Source: CAYNQN01 sp964530525 (lineage in GTDB: Bacteria > Actinomycetota > Acidimicrobiia > Acidimicrobiales > Acidimicrobilacustridaceae). From it: a DNA stretch of 13,792 bases. Position numbers and translations under genes: made by a program. Position 1 is the first letter of the stretch; each line of letters begins with the position of its first letter. The notes beneath the pieces are model-generated. The model worked only from the letters and a program-made list of their open reading frames with translations, ran no database searches and was not told the DNA's origin. Where the stretch lies: positions 1 to 13,792 of the forward strand of contig CAZHBH010000056.1 of assembly GCA_964530525.1 (NCBI GenBank). The letters run 5' to 3'. Below, piece by piece: positions 1 to 6,214 of this stretch.

Positions 1-218
1 AGCATCGGGTCCCAGGTGGCCTGGCCGTCGAAGTGGGTGTGGATGTCCACGAAGCCGGGCGTGACCACCAGGCCTTCCGCGTCGATCTGCTCACGGGCGG
101 GGCCGTCCACCTCGCCGACCTCCGTGACGATGCCCCCGGTGATGGCGACGTCGGCGGTGCGTGCGGGGGCGCCGGTGCCGTCCACCAACGTCCCGCCTCG
201 GATCACCAGGTCGTGCAT
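1..218 (-). CDS. N-acyl-D-amino-acid deacylase-type amidohydrolase, N-terminal part (partial)
   Basis: The first 72 codons of a metal-dependent amidohydrolase that continues past the left edge. The protein opens with MHDLVIRGGTLVDGTGAPAR and reaches the metal-binding motif at H60-T-H62, followed by FDGQATWDP. This N-terminal beta sandwich leading into HxH is typical of the amidohydrolase-3 / D-aminoacylase group, which hydrolyses N-acyl-D-amino acids or related amides in the cytoplasm. The ATG at 218 lies inside the end of the upstream TetR gene (16-nt overlap). A GGAGG and a GAGGAG run just upstream within that gene can act as ribosome binding sites, so translational coupling is likely. Substrate specificity cannot be read from this fragment. 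Family assignment is firm; the exact enzyme (D-aminoacylase, D-hydantoinase-like or other) is not. Confidence 0.88.
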   Translation of the reverse strand, partial: MHDLVIRGGTLVDGTGAPARTADVAITGGIVTEVGEVDGPAREQIDAEGLVVTPGFVDIHTHFDGQATWDPM

Positions 219-934
219 GGCTCCTCTGCCTCCGGCTCCATCGTCGTCGTGGTGCGGGCCCGCCCTCCCGCTGCTCGCGTCGTCCCTCGAGCCGGTTCGC
301 GGGTGGGGTTCGACACAGGGCCGACGGCCCCCGCAGCGCTCGAGATGATCGACACAGCTCCGTCGAGGACTCCCTCGAACACCCGATCGCGGTCGAAGTC
401 CTCCTCGAAGAACCCGGAGATCTCCAGCGTGATGAACCCGTGGAGGGCGGCGAAGGCCGAAGTCTCCGCGTAGAGCGCAGCCTCCCCCTCGAGGCCGTAG
501 GAGCGGACCATCGCGACCAGTGCCTCGTTGGCGTCCAGCGCCGCGGTGATGAACTCGGGCCGGTCGAGGGGAGCGCGGGTGGCGCCCTCGTAGCGGCGTG
601 GGAAGCGGTGGGCGAAGGAGCGCTGGACGTTGGCGAGGGCTCGCAACCCGTCCTCGCCCGTGCGGCCCATGGCAGCGGCCCGCAGCTCGGCCCCCAGCTG
701 GCTCATGGTGCGCACCTGCACCGCTGCCTTCAGGGCATCGAGGTTTCGCACGTGGTGGTAGAGCGAGGGCACCCTCACCCCCAGCTCGGCTGCCAGGTCG
801 GTCATGGTGAGCTGGTCCCACCCGGAGCGATCGATGATCGTCTCCGCTGCTTCGAGCACGTCCTCGAACGTGAGCCTGGCCCGCTCGTGGCGCGCCTGCG
901 ATCCGTCCGACCCAGCACCCCCCTGGTTGCTCAT
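203..934 (-). CDS. TetR/AcrR-family transcriptional regulator
   Basis: A 243-residue DNA-binding repressor-type protein. The N-terminal helix-turn-helix lies at about residues 43-68, with the family signature TMTDLAAELGVRVPSLYHHV followed by an RNLDAL helix. The C-terminal ligand domain contains HGFITLEISGFF near residue 170, resembling the WHG-type TetR C-terminal domain. The last ~45 residues (SNPTREPARGTTRAAGG and onward) are low-complexity and Thr/Arg/Glu-rich, an unusual tail. I chose the ATG at 934 because MSNQGGAG precedes the usual TetR start distance and GAGGG lies just upstream; the frame stays open further upstream but that extension does not look like protein. Its end overlaps the deacylase start by 16 nt, so it probably autoregulates and controls that gene. 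The ligand is unknown. Confidence 0.9.
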   Translation of the reverse strand: MSNQGGAGSDGSQARHERARLTFEDVLEAAETIIDRSGWDQLTMTDLAAELGVRVPSLYHHVRNLDALKAAVQVRTMSQLGAELRAAAMGRTGEDGLRALANVQRSFAHRFPRRYEGATRAPLDRPEFITAALDANEALVAMVRSYGLEGEAALYAETSAFAALHGFITLEISGFFEEDFDRDRVFEGVLDGAVSIISSAAGAVGPVSNPTREPARGTTRAAGGRARTTTTMEPEAEEPCTTW

Positions 935-1132
935 GGTCCCTCGCCAGACCCGGGTGCGTCCCGTCGAGACCACGAGCTGGGAGGAGCCGCCTGGCTCCGT
1001 GAACTCATGGCCCAGCCCCCCAGCTGATGTCGCATGAGCACCACCTTGGCACGCGGCCTCCCGTCCCGCGCTTCGAACACCGATCGTCTGGGTTCCGCCT
1101 GCCGAAGCGGTCATTCAACTACACCCCTTAGG

Positions 1133-1165
1133 CCACGAGCAAGAGGACTTCGGCTGTGCTCGTGG
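1133..1165. repeat. Inverted repeat CCACGAGC-N17-GCTCGTGG
   Basis: Two perfectly complementary 8-bp arms (1133-1140 and 1158-1165) with a 17-nt spacer. It lies about 200 bp upstream of the TetR gene and 100 bp upstream of the tRNA. It could be an operator with widely spaced half-sites or an RNA hairpin; neither role is proven. Confidence 0.45.
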
Positions 1166-1227
1166 GTCCAGAGGTCCACGATCGGACACGACGGGGGCCC
1201 GCTCCGCTCTGGCTGGGCCTTCTTTGG

Positions 1228-1255
1228 CCGACGGGCCCGTCGGGGCCGGTAAGAT
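1228..1255 (+). promoter_or_regulatory. Probable tRNA-Glu promoter with embedded palindrome
   Basis: TAAGAT at 1250-1255 matches a -10 box and would start transcription around 1262, just before the tRNA at 1266. Directly upstream is a perfect 16-bp palindrome, CCGACGGGCCCGTCGG (1228-1243), which falls where the spacer and -35 element should be. No good -35 hexamer is visible; TTGGCC at 1224-1229 is the nearest, with too long a spacer. Confidence 0.45.
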
Positions 1256-1265
1256 GCGTCGCCCT

Positions 1266-1341
1266 GCTCCCATCGTCTAGTGGCCTAGGACACCACCCTC
1301 TCAAGGTGGAGACACGGGTTCGAATCCCGTTGGGAGTGCCA
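1266..1341 (+). tRNA. tRNA-Glu (anticodon CUC)
   Basis: A complete 76-nt tRNA. The 7-bp acceptor stem pairs GCTCCCA (1266-1272) with TGGGAGT (1331-1337), with a G-U pair at position 1. The anticodon stem CCACC/GGTGG encloses the loop CTCTCAA, giving anticodon CUC, which reads GAG (Glu). The T arm carries GGTTCGAATCC. The discriminator base is G1338 and the CCA end is encoded (1339-1341). The 3' end lies 5 bp from the stop codon of a convergent small ORF, so precursor processing or termination must occur in or beyond that ORF. Confidence 0.96.
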
Positions 1342-1346
1342 ACCGA

Positions 1347-1490
1347 TCAGGTGCGGGGGACGAATAGCGAGGCGCCGCCGACCACGAGCACGCCTATCGC
1401 GATCCACCACCAACCGCCGAACAGCAGCATCAGCACCACGCCGACCAGCAGGCCGACGATGATCCCGATGATCACTGGGCTCTCCTTCAT
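1347..1490 (-). CDS. Small hydrophobic membrane protein (42-47 aa)
   Basis: A tiny ORF that would encode almost nothing but membrane segment. From the ATG at 1490 it gives 47 residues, starting MKESPVIIGIIVGLLVGVVL, then a GGWWW turn, a second hydrophobic stretch IAIGVLVVGGASLF and the end VPRT. This suggests two short membrane passes or a re-entrant hairpin. Codons 2-3 read AAGGAG, a strong Shine-Dalgarno, exactly 6 nt before an in-frame GTG at 1475. The true start is therefore probably that GTG, giving a 42-residue protein beginning VIIGIIVG. It lies 115 bp downstream of the thioredoxin/beta-protein pair on the same strand and converges with tRNA-Glu. I recognise no family. Coding is supported by the regular third-position G/C pattern and the ribosome binding site. 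Confidence 0.6.
   Translation of the reverse strand: MKESPVIIGIIVGLLVGVVLMLLFGGWWWIAIGVLVVGGASLFVPRT
1482..1487 (-). promoter_or_regulatory. AAGGAG ribosome binding site inside the first codons of the small ORF
   Basis: AAGGAG on the minus strand, followed by AGCCCA and then GTG at 1475. It decides in favour of the downstream GTG start over the ATG at 1490, which has no comparable site upstream. Confidence 0.55.
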
Positions 1491-1605
1491 CGGTGGTGCC
1501 TACCCCTGGATTGCGCCTCTACCCAGGTTGGCAGCAGCCACCCTGTCGACGGGCGTGTGCTCGTCGTCGATCTGACGGCACAGGTACGCAGGTGGGGGTA
1601 GTAGG

Positions 1606-2157
1606 TCAGGTGGACGGGGGGCGCTTGCGGAACGCGAGGAGCACGCCGATGGCGGCTCCGATGGCGAGCGCCACTGCGACGACGACGATCACGGGAACGG
1701 TCCACGAGGTGCCGCTATCGGCCTCCTCGGTGATCACCGAGGGCACTGAGGTCGTGGTCGTGGAGGGTGCCGAAGTGGTGGTGCCGAAGTCGGGCCTCAC
1801 CACCACGGTCGCGGTGGCGGAGGATTCGGGGTTCATGGAGGCGACGTTCGCCTCCCAGGTTCCCGGCGCGAGCTCGACCTCAGCTCCGTAGCGACCCCCG
1901 GAGACGTGGTCCAGCCGCACAGGGGCGGTGAGGGACGGTCCACCGCTCCCGGCGAACGTGACCGAGACGGTCGCCCCCTCCGCCAGGTGGCCGTCGTCGG
2001 TGTAGGTGATGCCCACCTCGACGTGCACGGTGGTGGGCCCGTTCTGCTCGGCGGTGATCACCGTCATCTGGCCGGTCTCGCTGTGCGCCCCGGCGGGGGC
2101 CGCCAGCAGAAGCACGGCCGAGACGAGCACCCCCAGCAGAGCAAGTGCCCTAGCCAC
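1606..2157 (-). CDS. Secreted, C-terminally anchored beta protein with predicted mature N-terminal His (CopC/YtkA-like)
   Basis: A 183-residue exported protein. Residues 1-24 form a signal peptide (LALLGVLVSAVLLLAAPAGA). The best signal-peptidase site leaves H25-S-E at the mature N terminus. Residues 25-122 look like a single immunoglobulin-like beta domain with YTDDGHLAEGATVSV and the ending GTWEANVASMNPESSATATV, reminiscent of the YtkA/FixH and CopC-type domains. A Thr/Ser/Pro linker (125-140) and a membrane helix (153-176) ending FRKRPPST anchor it on the outside of the membrane. An N-terminal His plus H57 or D54-55 could bind copper as in CopC; this is inference. Its start overlaps the end of the upstream thioredoxin gene by 8 nt, so the two are co-translated. 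Function is not established. Confidence 0.82.
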   Translation of the reverse strand: MARALALLGVLVSAVLLLAAPAGAHSETGQMTVITAEQNGPTTVHVEVGITYTDDGHLAEGATVSVTFAGSGGPSLTAPVRLDHVSGGRYGAEVELAPGTWEANVASMNPESSATATVVVRPDFGTTTSAPSTTTTSVPSVITEEADSGTSWTVPVIVVVAVALAIGAAIGVLLAFRKRPPST

Positions 2158-2899
2158 CTGCGCCTCCCGTCGTTCCGCCAGACCGGGCGCTGTTCAACAG
2201 CCCTTCCCAGGTCTGGATCGAGATCTCTCCGCTCGTGCGGGTCACCACCTTGCCCCCGGCATCCACCGACACGAAGAACGGGTAGCTGGACGCCCCGAGA
2301 GCTGACGCCGCCCGGCCCTGCTCGTCGTCGACCATGGTCGGCACGCTCCAGCCCTCCCGGCGCAGCCAGCGGCCGGCGGGGGCGTTGGGCCGCCCGGAGT
2401 CGAACGCCGTCGACACCGCGTACAGGTCGACGTCGGACGGCATGCCGTTCTCGTCGAGCCAGTCCTGCAGGCGGGGCACCTCGGCCTGGCAGTGGGGGCA
2501 CCAGTGGGCGAGGACCATCACGACCTTGGGCCGCCCGTCCGACGGGTCGATGTCGAGGGCGCTGCCGTCGAACGTCTGGCCGTCGATGGCCGGGAGCACC
2601 ATGCCCACGGCGGGGTCGGCACCGGAGGTGGGCCGCGGGGGCAGGTTCTCGCCCTGCACCTGCACCTGGCCGTACTGGAGGTCGCCGCTGGGCACCACGG
2701 TGCCGCCGGACGGGGAGGCTCCTCCGCCCTCGGGCTCACCTCCCGGACGGGCGATGAGAACAGCTACCAGGCCGATCACCACCACAGCCAGGATCACCGC
2801 CCCGAAGATCCAGATGGCCCTGCTCGAGCGCTCGGCCTGGTTGCGGGCATCCCTGACTCGTTGCGCAGAGGAGCGCCTCTTGGTGGGTCGGTTGCTCAT
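2150..2899 (-). CDS. Membrane-anchored thioredoxin-like thiol-disulfide oxidoreductase
   Basis: 249 residues. A basic cytoplasmic tail (1-27) precedes a signal-anchor helix at 28-50 and a Gly/Pro-rich linker (52-70), then an extracytoplasmic TlpA/ResA-like thioredoxin domain at about 95-237. The redox motif is W133-C-P-H-C137 within VLAHWCPHCQAE, and the cis-proline is P207 in SSYPFF, both as the family requires. Proteins of this kind exchange disulfides with cell-envelope substrates, often during cytochrome or copper-site assembly. CPHC resembles the oxidising DsbA active site more than the CxxC of reducing ResA, so direction is open. The ATG at 2899 has GAGAGAG upstream. It is the first gene of an 8-nt-overlapping pair with the exported beta protein, which may be its partner. 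Confidence 0.9.
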   Translation of the reverse strand: MSNRPTKRRSSAQRVRDARNQAERSSRAIWIFGAVILAVVVIGLVAVLIARPGGEPEGGGASPSGGTVVPSGDLQYGQVQVQGENLPPRPTSGADPAVGMVLPAIDGQTFDGSALDIDPSDGRPKVVMVLAHWCPHCQAEVPRLQDWLDENGMPSDVDLYAVSTAFDSGRPNAPAGRWLRREGWSVPTMVDDEQGRAASALGASSYPFFVSVDAGGKVVTRTSGEISIQTWEGLLNSARSGGTTGGAGG

Positions 2900-2975
2900 G
2901 TCTCTCTCGCTCGGCTTCGTCCTGCGACGACCCTAGCGTTGCCCGTACACCGAACCGTCAGCCGCGCGGAGAGCG

Positions 2976-3764
2976 TCAGGCGTCGCGTCGGCGCATGAGC
3001 ACGCCCGCCAGTACCAAGATCACGATCCACCACGCGCAGAACACGGCGAAGCCCGCCCATGGCCCGAGCACGTTGCCGCTCTGGTTGACCACCATGATCT
3101 GCTGGCCAGCGTTGCTGGTGAAGTAGCGCTCCACGGCGTTGCCCCAGTCGCCCGGTAGCAGCGCAGCCAGGATGGGTAGGACGAACAGCCCTGCGACCGC
3201 CAAGGTGATGCCGCCTGCGGTGCTGCGCATCAGGGCTCCCAGAGCGAAGCCGAACATGGCGCTGGCCGACAAGTACAGGCCTCCGCCGGCTACCGCCCTC
3301 AGCACCTCGGGGTCGCCGATGCTCACCGACAGGTCTTGCGTGCTCAAGATCGCCTGCCCTGCGAAGAAGGCGGTGAACGACGTGATCATGCCGACGACGA
3401 GCGAGAACACCAGGACCACGATGCCCTTGCCCGTCAGGAGCTTGATCCTCTGGGGCACTGCCACGAGCGTGTTGCGGATGCCTCCGGTGGAGTACTCGGT
3501 GCTGATGGCCATCACGCCAAGCACGACCAGGGCGAGCTGTCCGAGCAACATCCCGCCGAGGCTCGTACCTGTGGGGTCGAAGTTGGCCCGGGTGTCAGGG
3601 GTGGCCTGGTCCCAGGTGGCGACCACACCCCAGCAGACGAGCAGGGAGAGGCCGACGGTCACGGCGATGAGGGTGAGGGTGGTCCACATCGTGGAGCGGA
3701 CCGACCTCATCTTGGTCCACTCCGAGCGGACGACGTTGGCGAGGCTCGTGCGATCGGGGCTCAC
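2976..3764 (-). CDS. ABC-2 type transporter permease
   Basis: 262 residues forming the membrane half of an ABC exporter. Six hydrophobic segments are visible at about 29-50, 68-88, 112-137, 155-178, 184-204 and 236-257. The cytoplasmic N terminus carries VVRSEWTKMRSVRSTMW, and after the second helix STEYSTGGIRNTLVAVPQR; both are hallmarks of actinobacterial ABC-2 permeases. It starts at GTG 3764, whose GTGA overlaps the ATPase stop codon by 4 nt, with GGGGGAG just upstream, so it is translationally coupled to the ATPase. The frame stays open far upstream, but that part is a shadow of the ATPase gene. Substrate unknown; such pairs export lipids, antibiotics or peptides. Confidence 0.92.
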   Translation of the reverse strand: MSPDRTSLANVVRSEWTKMRSVRSTMWTTLTLIAVTVGLSLLVCWGVVATWDQATPDTRANFDPTGTSLGGMLLGQLALVVLGVMAISTEYSTGGIRNTLVAVPQRIKLLTGKGIVVLVFSLVVGMITSFTAFFAGQAILSTQDLSVSIGDPEVLRAVAGGGLYLSASAMFGFALGALMRSTAGGITLAVAGLFVLPILAALLPGDWGNAVERYFTSNAGQQIMVVNQSGNVLGPWAGFAVFCAWWIVILVLAGVLMRRRDA

Positions 3765-4756
3765 GACGCTCCCCCTTCGCTGCCCGCGCCGGTAGGAGGT
3801 GCGGGGGGTGGGGGAGAGGGCACCGTGCCCGCCGCAGGGATGTCGGGAGGTGGCGGGAGGCCCGCTTGGTACTCGGTCGACTCGCCGGTCATCTCCATGA
3901 ACGCCGCCTCCAGCGATGCGCGCTCCTCGAACAGCTCGTATATGGGGATGCCGTGCTCGAAGGCGAGGTCGCCGACCTGGGCACACGTCACGTCGTGCAC
4001 CTGGAGCTGGCCGTCGACGGCGTCGGACTGCATGCCGGCGGCGGCGAGCTCGCGCCTGAGGTCGTCCAGGCGCGGTGAGCGGACCCGCACGTGGTTGGTG
4101 GAGCTCTGCGCCACCAGCTCCTCGGTGGTGGTGTCGGCGAGGAGCTTTCCCTTGCCGATGATGATCAGCCGCTCGGCGGTGAGGGCCATCTCGCTCATGA
4201 GGTGGCTCGACACGAGCACCGTGCGACCCTCGGAGGCGAGCTTCTTCATGAAGTTGCGGATCCACATGATCCCGCCGGGATCGAGGCCGTTGACCGGTTC
4301 GTCGAACATGAGCACGGGTGGGTCGCCGAGCATGGCTGCTGCTATCCCCAGCCTCTGCGACATGCCCAGCGAGTAGCTGCGGATCCGGTGCTTGGCCACC
4401 GCGTGGATGCCCACCAGTTCGAGCACCTCGTCGACCCGGCGGCGCGGGATGCCGTTGCTCTGGGCCAGAGCGAGCAGGTGGCTGTAGGCGCTGCGGCCGC
4501 CGTTCACGTCCTTGGCGTCGAGCAGGGCACCCACCTGGTGAAGAGCGCGCGACGAGCGATCGTGGGGCTTGCCGTCGATCAGGGCAGTCCCCTGGCTGGG
4601 TCGGTCGAGACCCAGTATCAGTCGCATCGTGGTCGACTTCCCGGCACCGTTCGGGCCGAGGAAGCCGGTGACCACTCCCGGCTGGACCGTGAACGAGAGC
4701 GCGTCCACGGCCGTCTTCGACCCGTACCTCTTGCTCAGGTCCCGCACTTCGATCAT
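3761..4756 (-). CDS. ABC transporter ATP-binding protein
   Basis: 331-residue ATPase that powers the adjacent permease. Walker A is GPNGAGKS (34-41), the signature is SLGMSQR (129-135), Walker B is VLMFDE (147-152), followed by a D-loop GLDP and the switch histidine H185 in SSHLMSE. After the nucleotide-binding domain comes a ~75-residue C-terminal domain and then an unusual tail from about residue 300, PPPPDIPAAGTVPSPPPPAP, ending SEGGAS. I chose the ATG at 4756 (MIEVRDLSKRYG): the GTG at 4768 would overlap the GGAGG Shine-Dalgarno at 4769-4773, while the ATG lies about 11 nt from it. Likely first gene of the operon, divergent from the LysR gene. Confidence 0.93.
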   Translation of the reverse strand: MIEVRDLSKRYGSKTAVDALSFTVQPGVVTGFLGPNGAGKSTTMRLILGLDRPSQGTALIDGKPHDRSSRALHQVGALLDAKDVNGGRSAYSHLLALAQSNGIPRRRVDEVLELVGIHAVAKHRIRSYSLGMSQRLGIAAAMLGDPPVLMFDEPVNGLDPGGIMWIRNFMKKLASEGRTVLVSSHLMSEMALTAERLIIIGKGKLLADTTTEELVAQSSTNHVRVRSPRLDDLRRELAAAGMQSDAVDGQLQVHDVTCAQVGDLAFEHGIPIYELFEERASLEAAFMEMTGESTEYQAGLPPPPDIPAAGTVPSPPPPAPPTGAGSEGGAS

Positions 4757-5063
4757 GGGTCGGTCCACCTCCGAGCGGTGACCCTAGACGGTCACGGGGA
4801 GTGGTCGCCTCACCTTCCAGGGCCCCGGTGCGGCCTCGGAAGGCGCCAGTCGGAGGGGCCGAACCGCCCGGTGCCGAGCACAGCGGTGCCATCTGCGCGT
4901 CGAAAGTCCTGGTCAGGGCCTAAGTCCTGTGAATAAACAGGACATTCTCTTCCCAATGGAAGGGTCACAGCGATATGATAGAAAGATCACAGGAGAAAGC
5001 CTGATAGTGCGGGGACCCCCCCGTTCGAGGGAGTCTCCAGGCAGAGAGGTCCAGGGAGCAACC
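4757..5063. promoter_or_regulatory. Divergent control region between ABC operon and LysR gene
   Basis: 307 bp with no gene. The stretch 4930-5000 is markedly AT-richer than its surroundings. It contains a perfect palindrome at 4924-4943, a CTTCC-N4-GGAAG repeat at 4949-4962, a CCTG-N2-CAGG repeat at 4908-4917, and AAGTCCTG twice (4904-4911 and 4922-4929, 18 bp apart). TCACAG occurs at 4965-4970 and 4987-4992 (22 bp apart) and its complement CTGTGA at 4927-4932. TATGAT at 4974-4979 is a good -10 for the LysR direction. Repeats spaced by about two helical turns around a promoter fit a LysR operator, which would serve both directions. Confidence 0.6.
4924..4943. repeat. 20-bp inverted repeat GTCCTGT-N6-ACAGGAC
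   Basis: Perfect 7-bp arms around GAATAA. No T tract follows on either strand, so it looks like a protein-binding site rather than a terminator. Its place in the divergent region makes LysR the first candidate to bind it, although the spacing differs from the classic T-N11-A box. Confidence 0.6.
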
Positions 5064-6128
5064 GTGTCACTTAGCATCGATGATCTGAGGTCCTTCATCC
5101 TCGTGGTTCGCGAGCGCAGCGTGAGCCGAGCGGCGTCCCGCCTAGGCGTCACGCAGCAGTCCGTCTCCGAGCGGGTCCGCCGCCTCGAGCGCCGCCTCGG
5201 CGTGCAGCTCTTCTCTCGCCTCCCGCACGGCATGGAGCCCAAGCCGGCCGCTTACAGGCTCCTCCCATACGCCCAGTCGGCGGTCACCTCCGTCGACCAG
5301 GCGTTGCGCATCGTCGACGACGACGATCTCCTCCGGGTGGTGGTGCAGCCCTCGATCGCCCCCGCCCTCGCGGTCTTGGGGGGCGACCTCGCCGGCGTGA
5401 GGTTCGACGTGCGCTCCGAGGCGGAGACCGAGTTGGTGTTGAGCGCAGTGAGCGATGGCAGCGCGGACGTGGGCCTGGGAACGTTCACGTCAGCGGACAT
5501 CCCAGCGCTCACAGCCGAGGTCGCCGATGCCGGAGGAGCCGCCGATGGCCAGCTCCCTCCCGTGGGCGCCGACGACTGCAGCTCGGTGGCGGTCGGCGAT
5601 GGCGGACTCGCCGCGGACCGAGGCGAAGGTGACGACGGCGAGAGGTCACCAGGCAAGAGGAGCATGCGGTCGGTCACCACGCCGCCGGCCGACTTGGTGG
5701 TGGAGCAGCTGTTCGCCGACCCGGTCATCTGGGTCGCTCCACCCGATCATCCCCTGGCCTCGCGCTCGGGAGCCGTACCGGCTTCCGAGGTGGCGGCCCT
5801 TGCGGTGGGGGTCACGGCGGCGGCCAACGGTGGTACCCAGCACCTCGACGAAGACGGCGCCTCGCACCACGAGGACGGCGACACGTCGAACGCAGCTGTG
5901 CGAATCGCCGCTCGTTCCACCGTGGCCCGGGCCCTCGCAGAGGGACGGCTGGTCGAGATCGCCGTGGACCTTCCCGGTTGGGTGCTCCCGGTATCCATCG
6001 CCTATCGATCGACAGATCGCGATCGTCCGGCCATCACCTCGCTGCGGGCGGCCATCGTCGACGAGCACCGCCGTTCGCACGCACTCGAGGTCGAGCCCGC
6101 TGCACCACCTGTCACAGCGAGCCCGTGA
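5064..6128 (+). CDS. LysR-family transcriptional regulator, atypical effector domain
   Basis: 354 residues, longer than the usual 290-320. The N-terminal winged helix-turn-helix is clear: SIDDLRSFILVVRERSVSRA and GVTQQSVSERVRRLERRLGV with FSR (residues 4-52). The effector domain is recognisable in LRVVVQPSIAPALAVL (90-104), DGSADVGLGTF (131-141), LFADPVIWVAPPDHPLA (216-232) and the RSTVARALAEGRLVEI stretch (284-299). It is broken by a ~60-residue Gly/Asp/Ala-rich insertion (about 145-207) and a His/Asp-rich one (255-275, QHLDEDGASHHEDGD). I chose GTG 5064, with GGGAG 5 nt upstream and the conserved N terminus right after it. An in-frame GTG at 4929 would run through the operator. It is divergent from the ABC operon and 86 bp ahead of the PLD gene. 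A CCCGTG-AGC-CACGGG hairpin covers its stop codon. Confidence 0.88.
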   Translation: MSLSIDDLRSFILVVRERSVSRAASRLGVTQQSVSERVRRLERRLGVQLFSRLPHGMEPKPAAYRLLPYAQSAVTSVDQALRIVDDDDLLRVVVQPSIAPALAVLGGDLAGVRFDVRSEAETELVLSAVSDGSADVGLGTFTSADIPALTAEVADAGGAADGQLPPVGADDCSSVAVGDGGLAADRGEGDDGERSPGKRSMRSVTTPPADLVVEQLFADPVIWVAPPDHPLASRSGAVPASEVAALAVGVTAAANGGTQHLDEDGASHHEDGDTSNAAVRIAARSTVARALAEGRLVEIAVDLPGWVLPVSIAYRSTDRDRPAITSLRAAIVDEHRRSHALEVEPAAPPVTASP

Positions 6129-6214
6129 GCCACGGGGGGTCGCGCTCCTCGTCCCGACCGGCCCTGCCTTGAAGTCGAGATCCGTGGCGGTGATCATGTC
6201 GGCGTGATCAGCGG

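Larger units (their letters stand above)
935..1265. other. Non-coding gap between TetR gene and tRNA-Glu
   Basis: About 330 bp without a convincing gene; frames here are open but have no family-like composition. It holds the upstream region of the TetR gene (minus strand), an 8-bp-arm inverted repeat at 1133-1165, and the tRNA promoter with a 16-bp palindrome near 1228-1255. I could not find a clear promoter for the TetR gene. Confidence 0.6.

Noticed and set aside
161..1027. Plus-strand frame over the TetR gene
   Set aside because: It is the antisense shadow of a recognisable helix-turn-helix gene.
1906..2757. Plus-strand Arg/Pro-rich frame over the thioredoxin pair
   Set aside because: Composition is typical of a high-GC shadow frame, with long Arg/Pro/Gly runs. 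The minus strand has WCPHC and a signal peptide in proper order.
3765..4892. Upstream extension of the permease frame through the ATPase gene, as one 638-codon protein
   Set aside because: The extension is Arg/Pro/Gly-rich nonsense in the shadow frame of the ATPase. The permease has its own GTG with a ribosome binding site at 3764.
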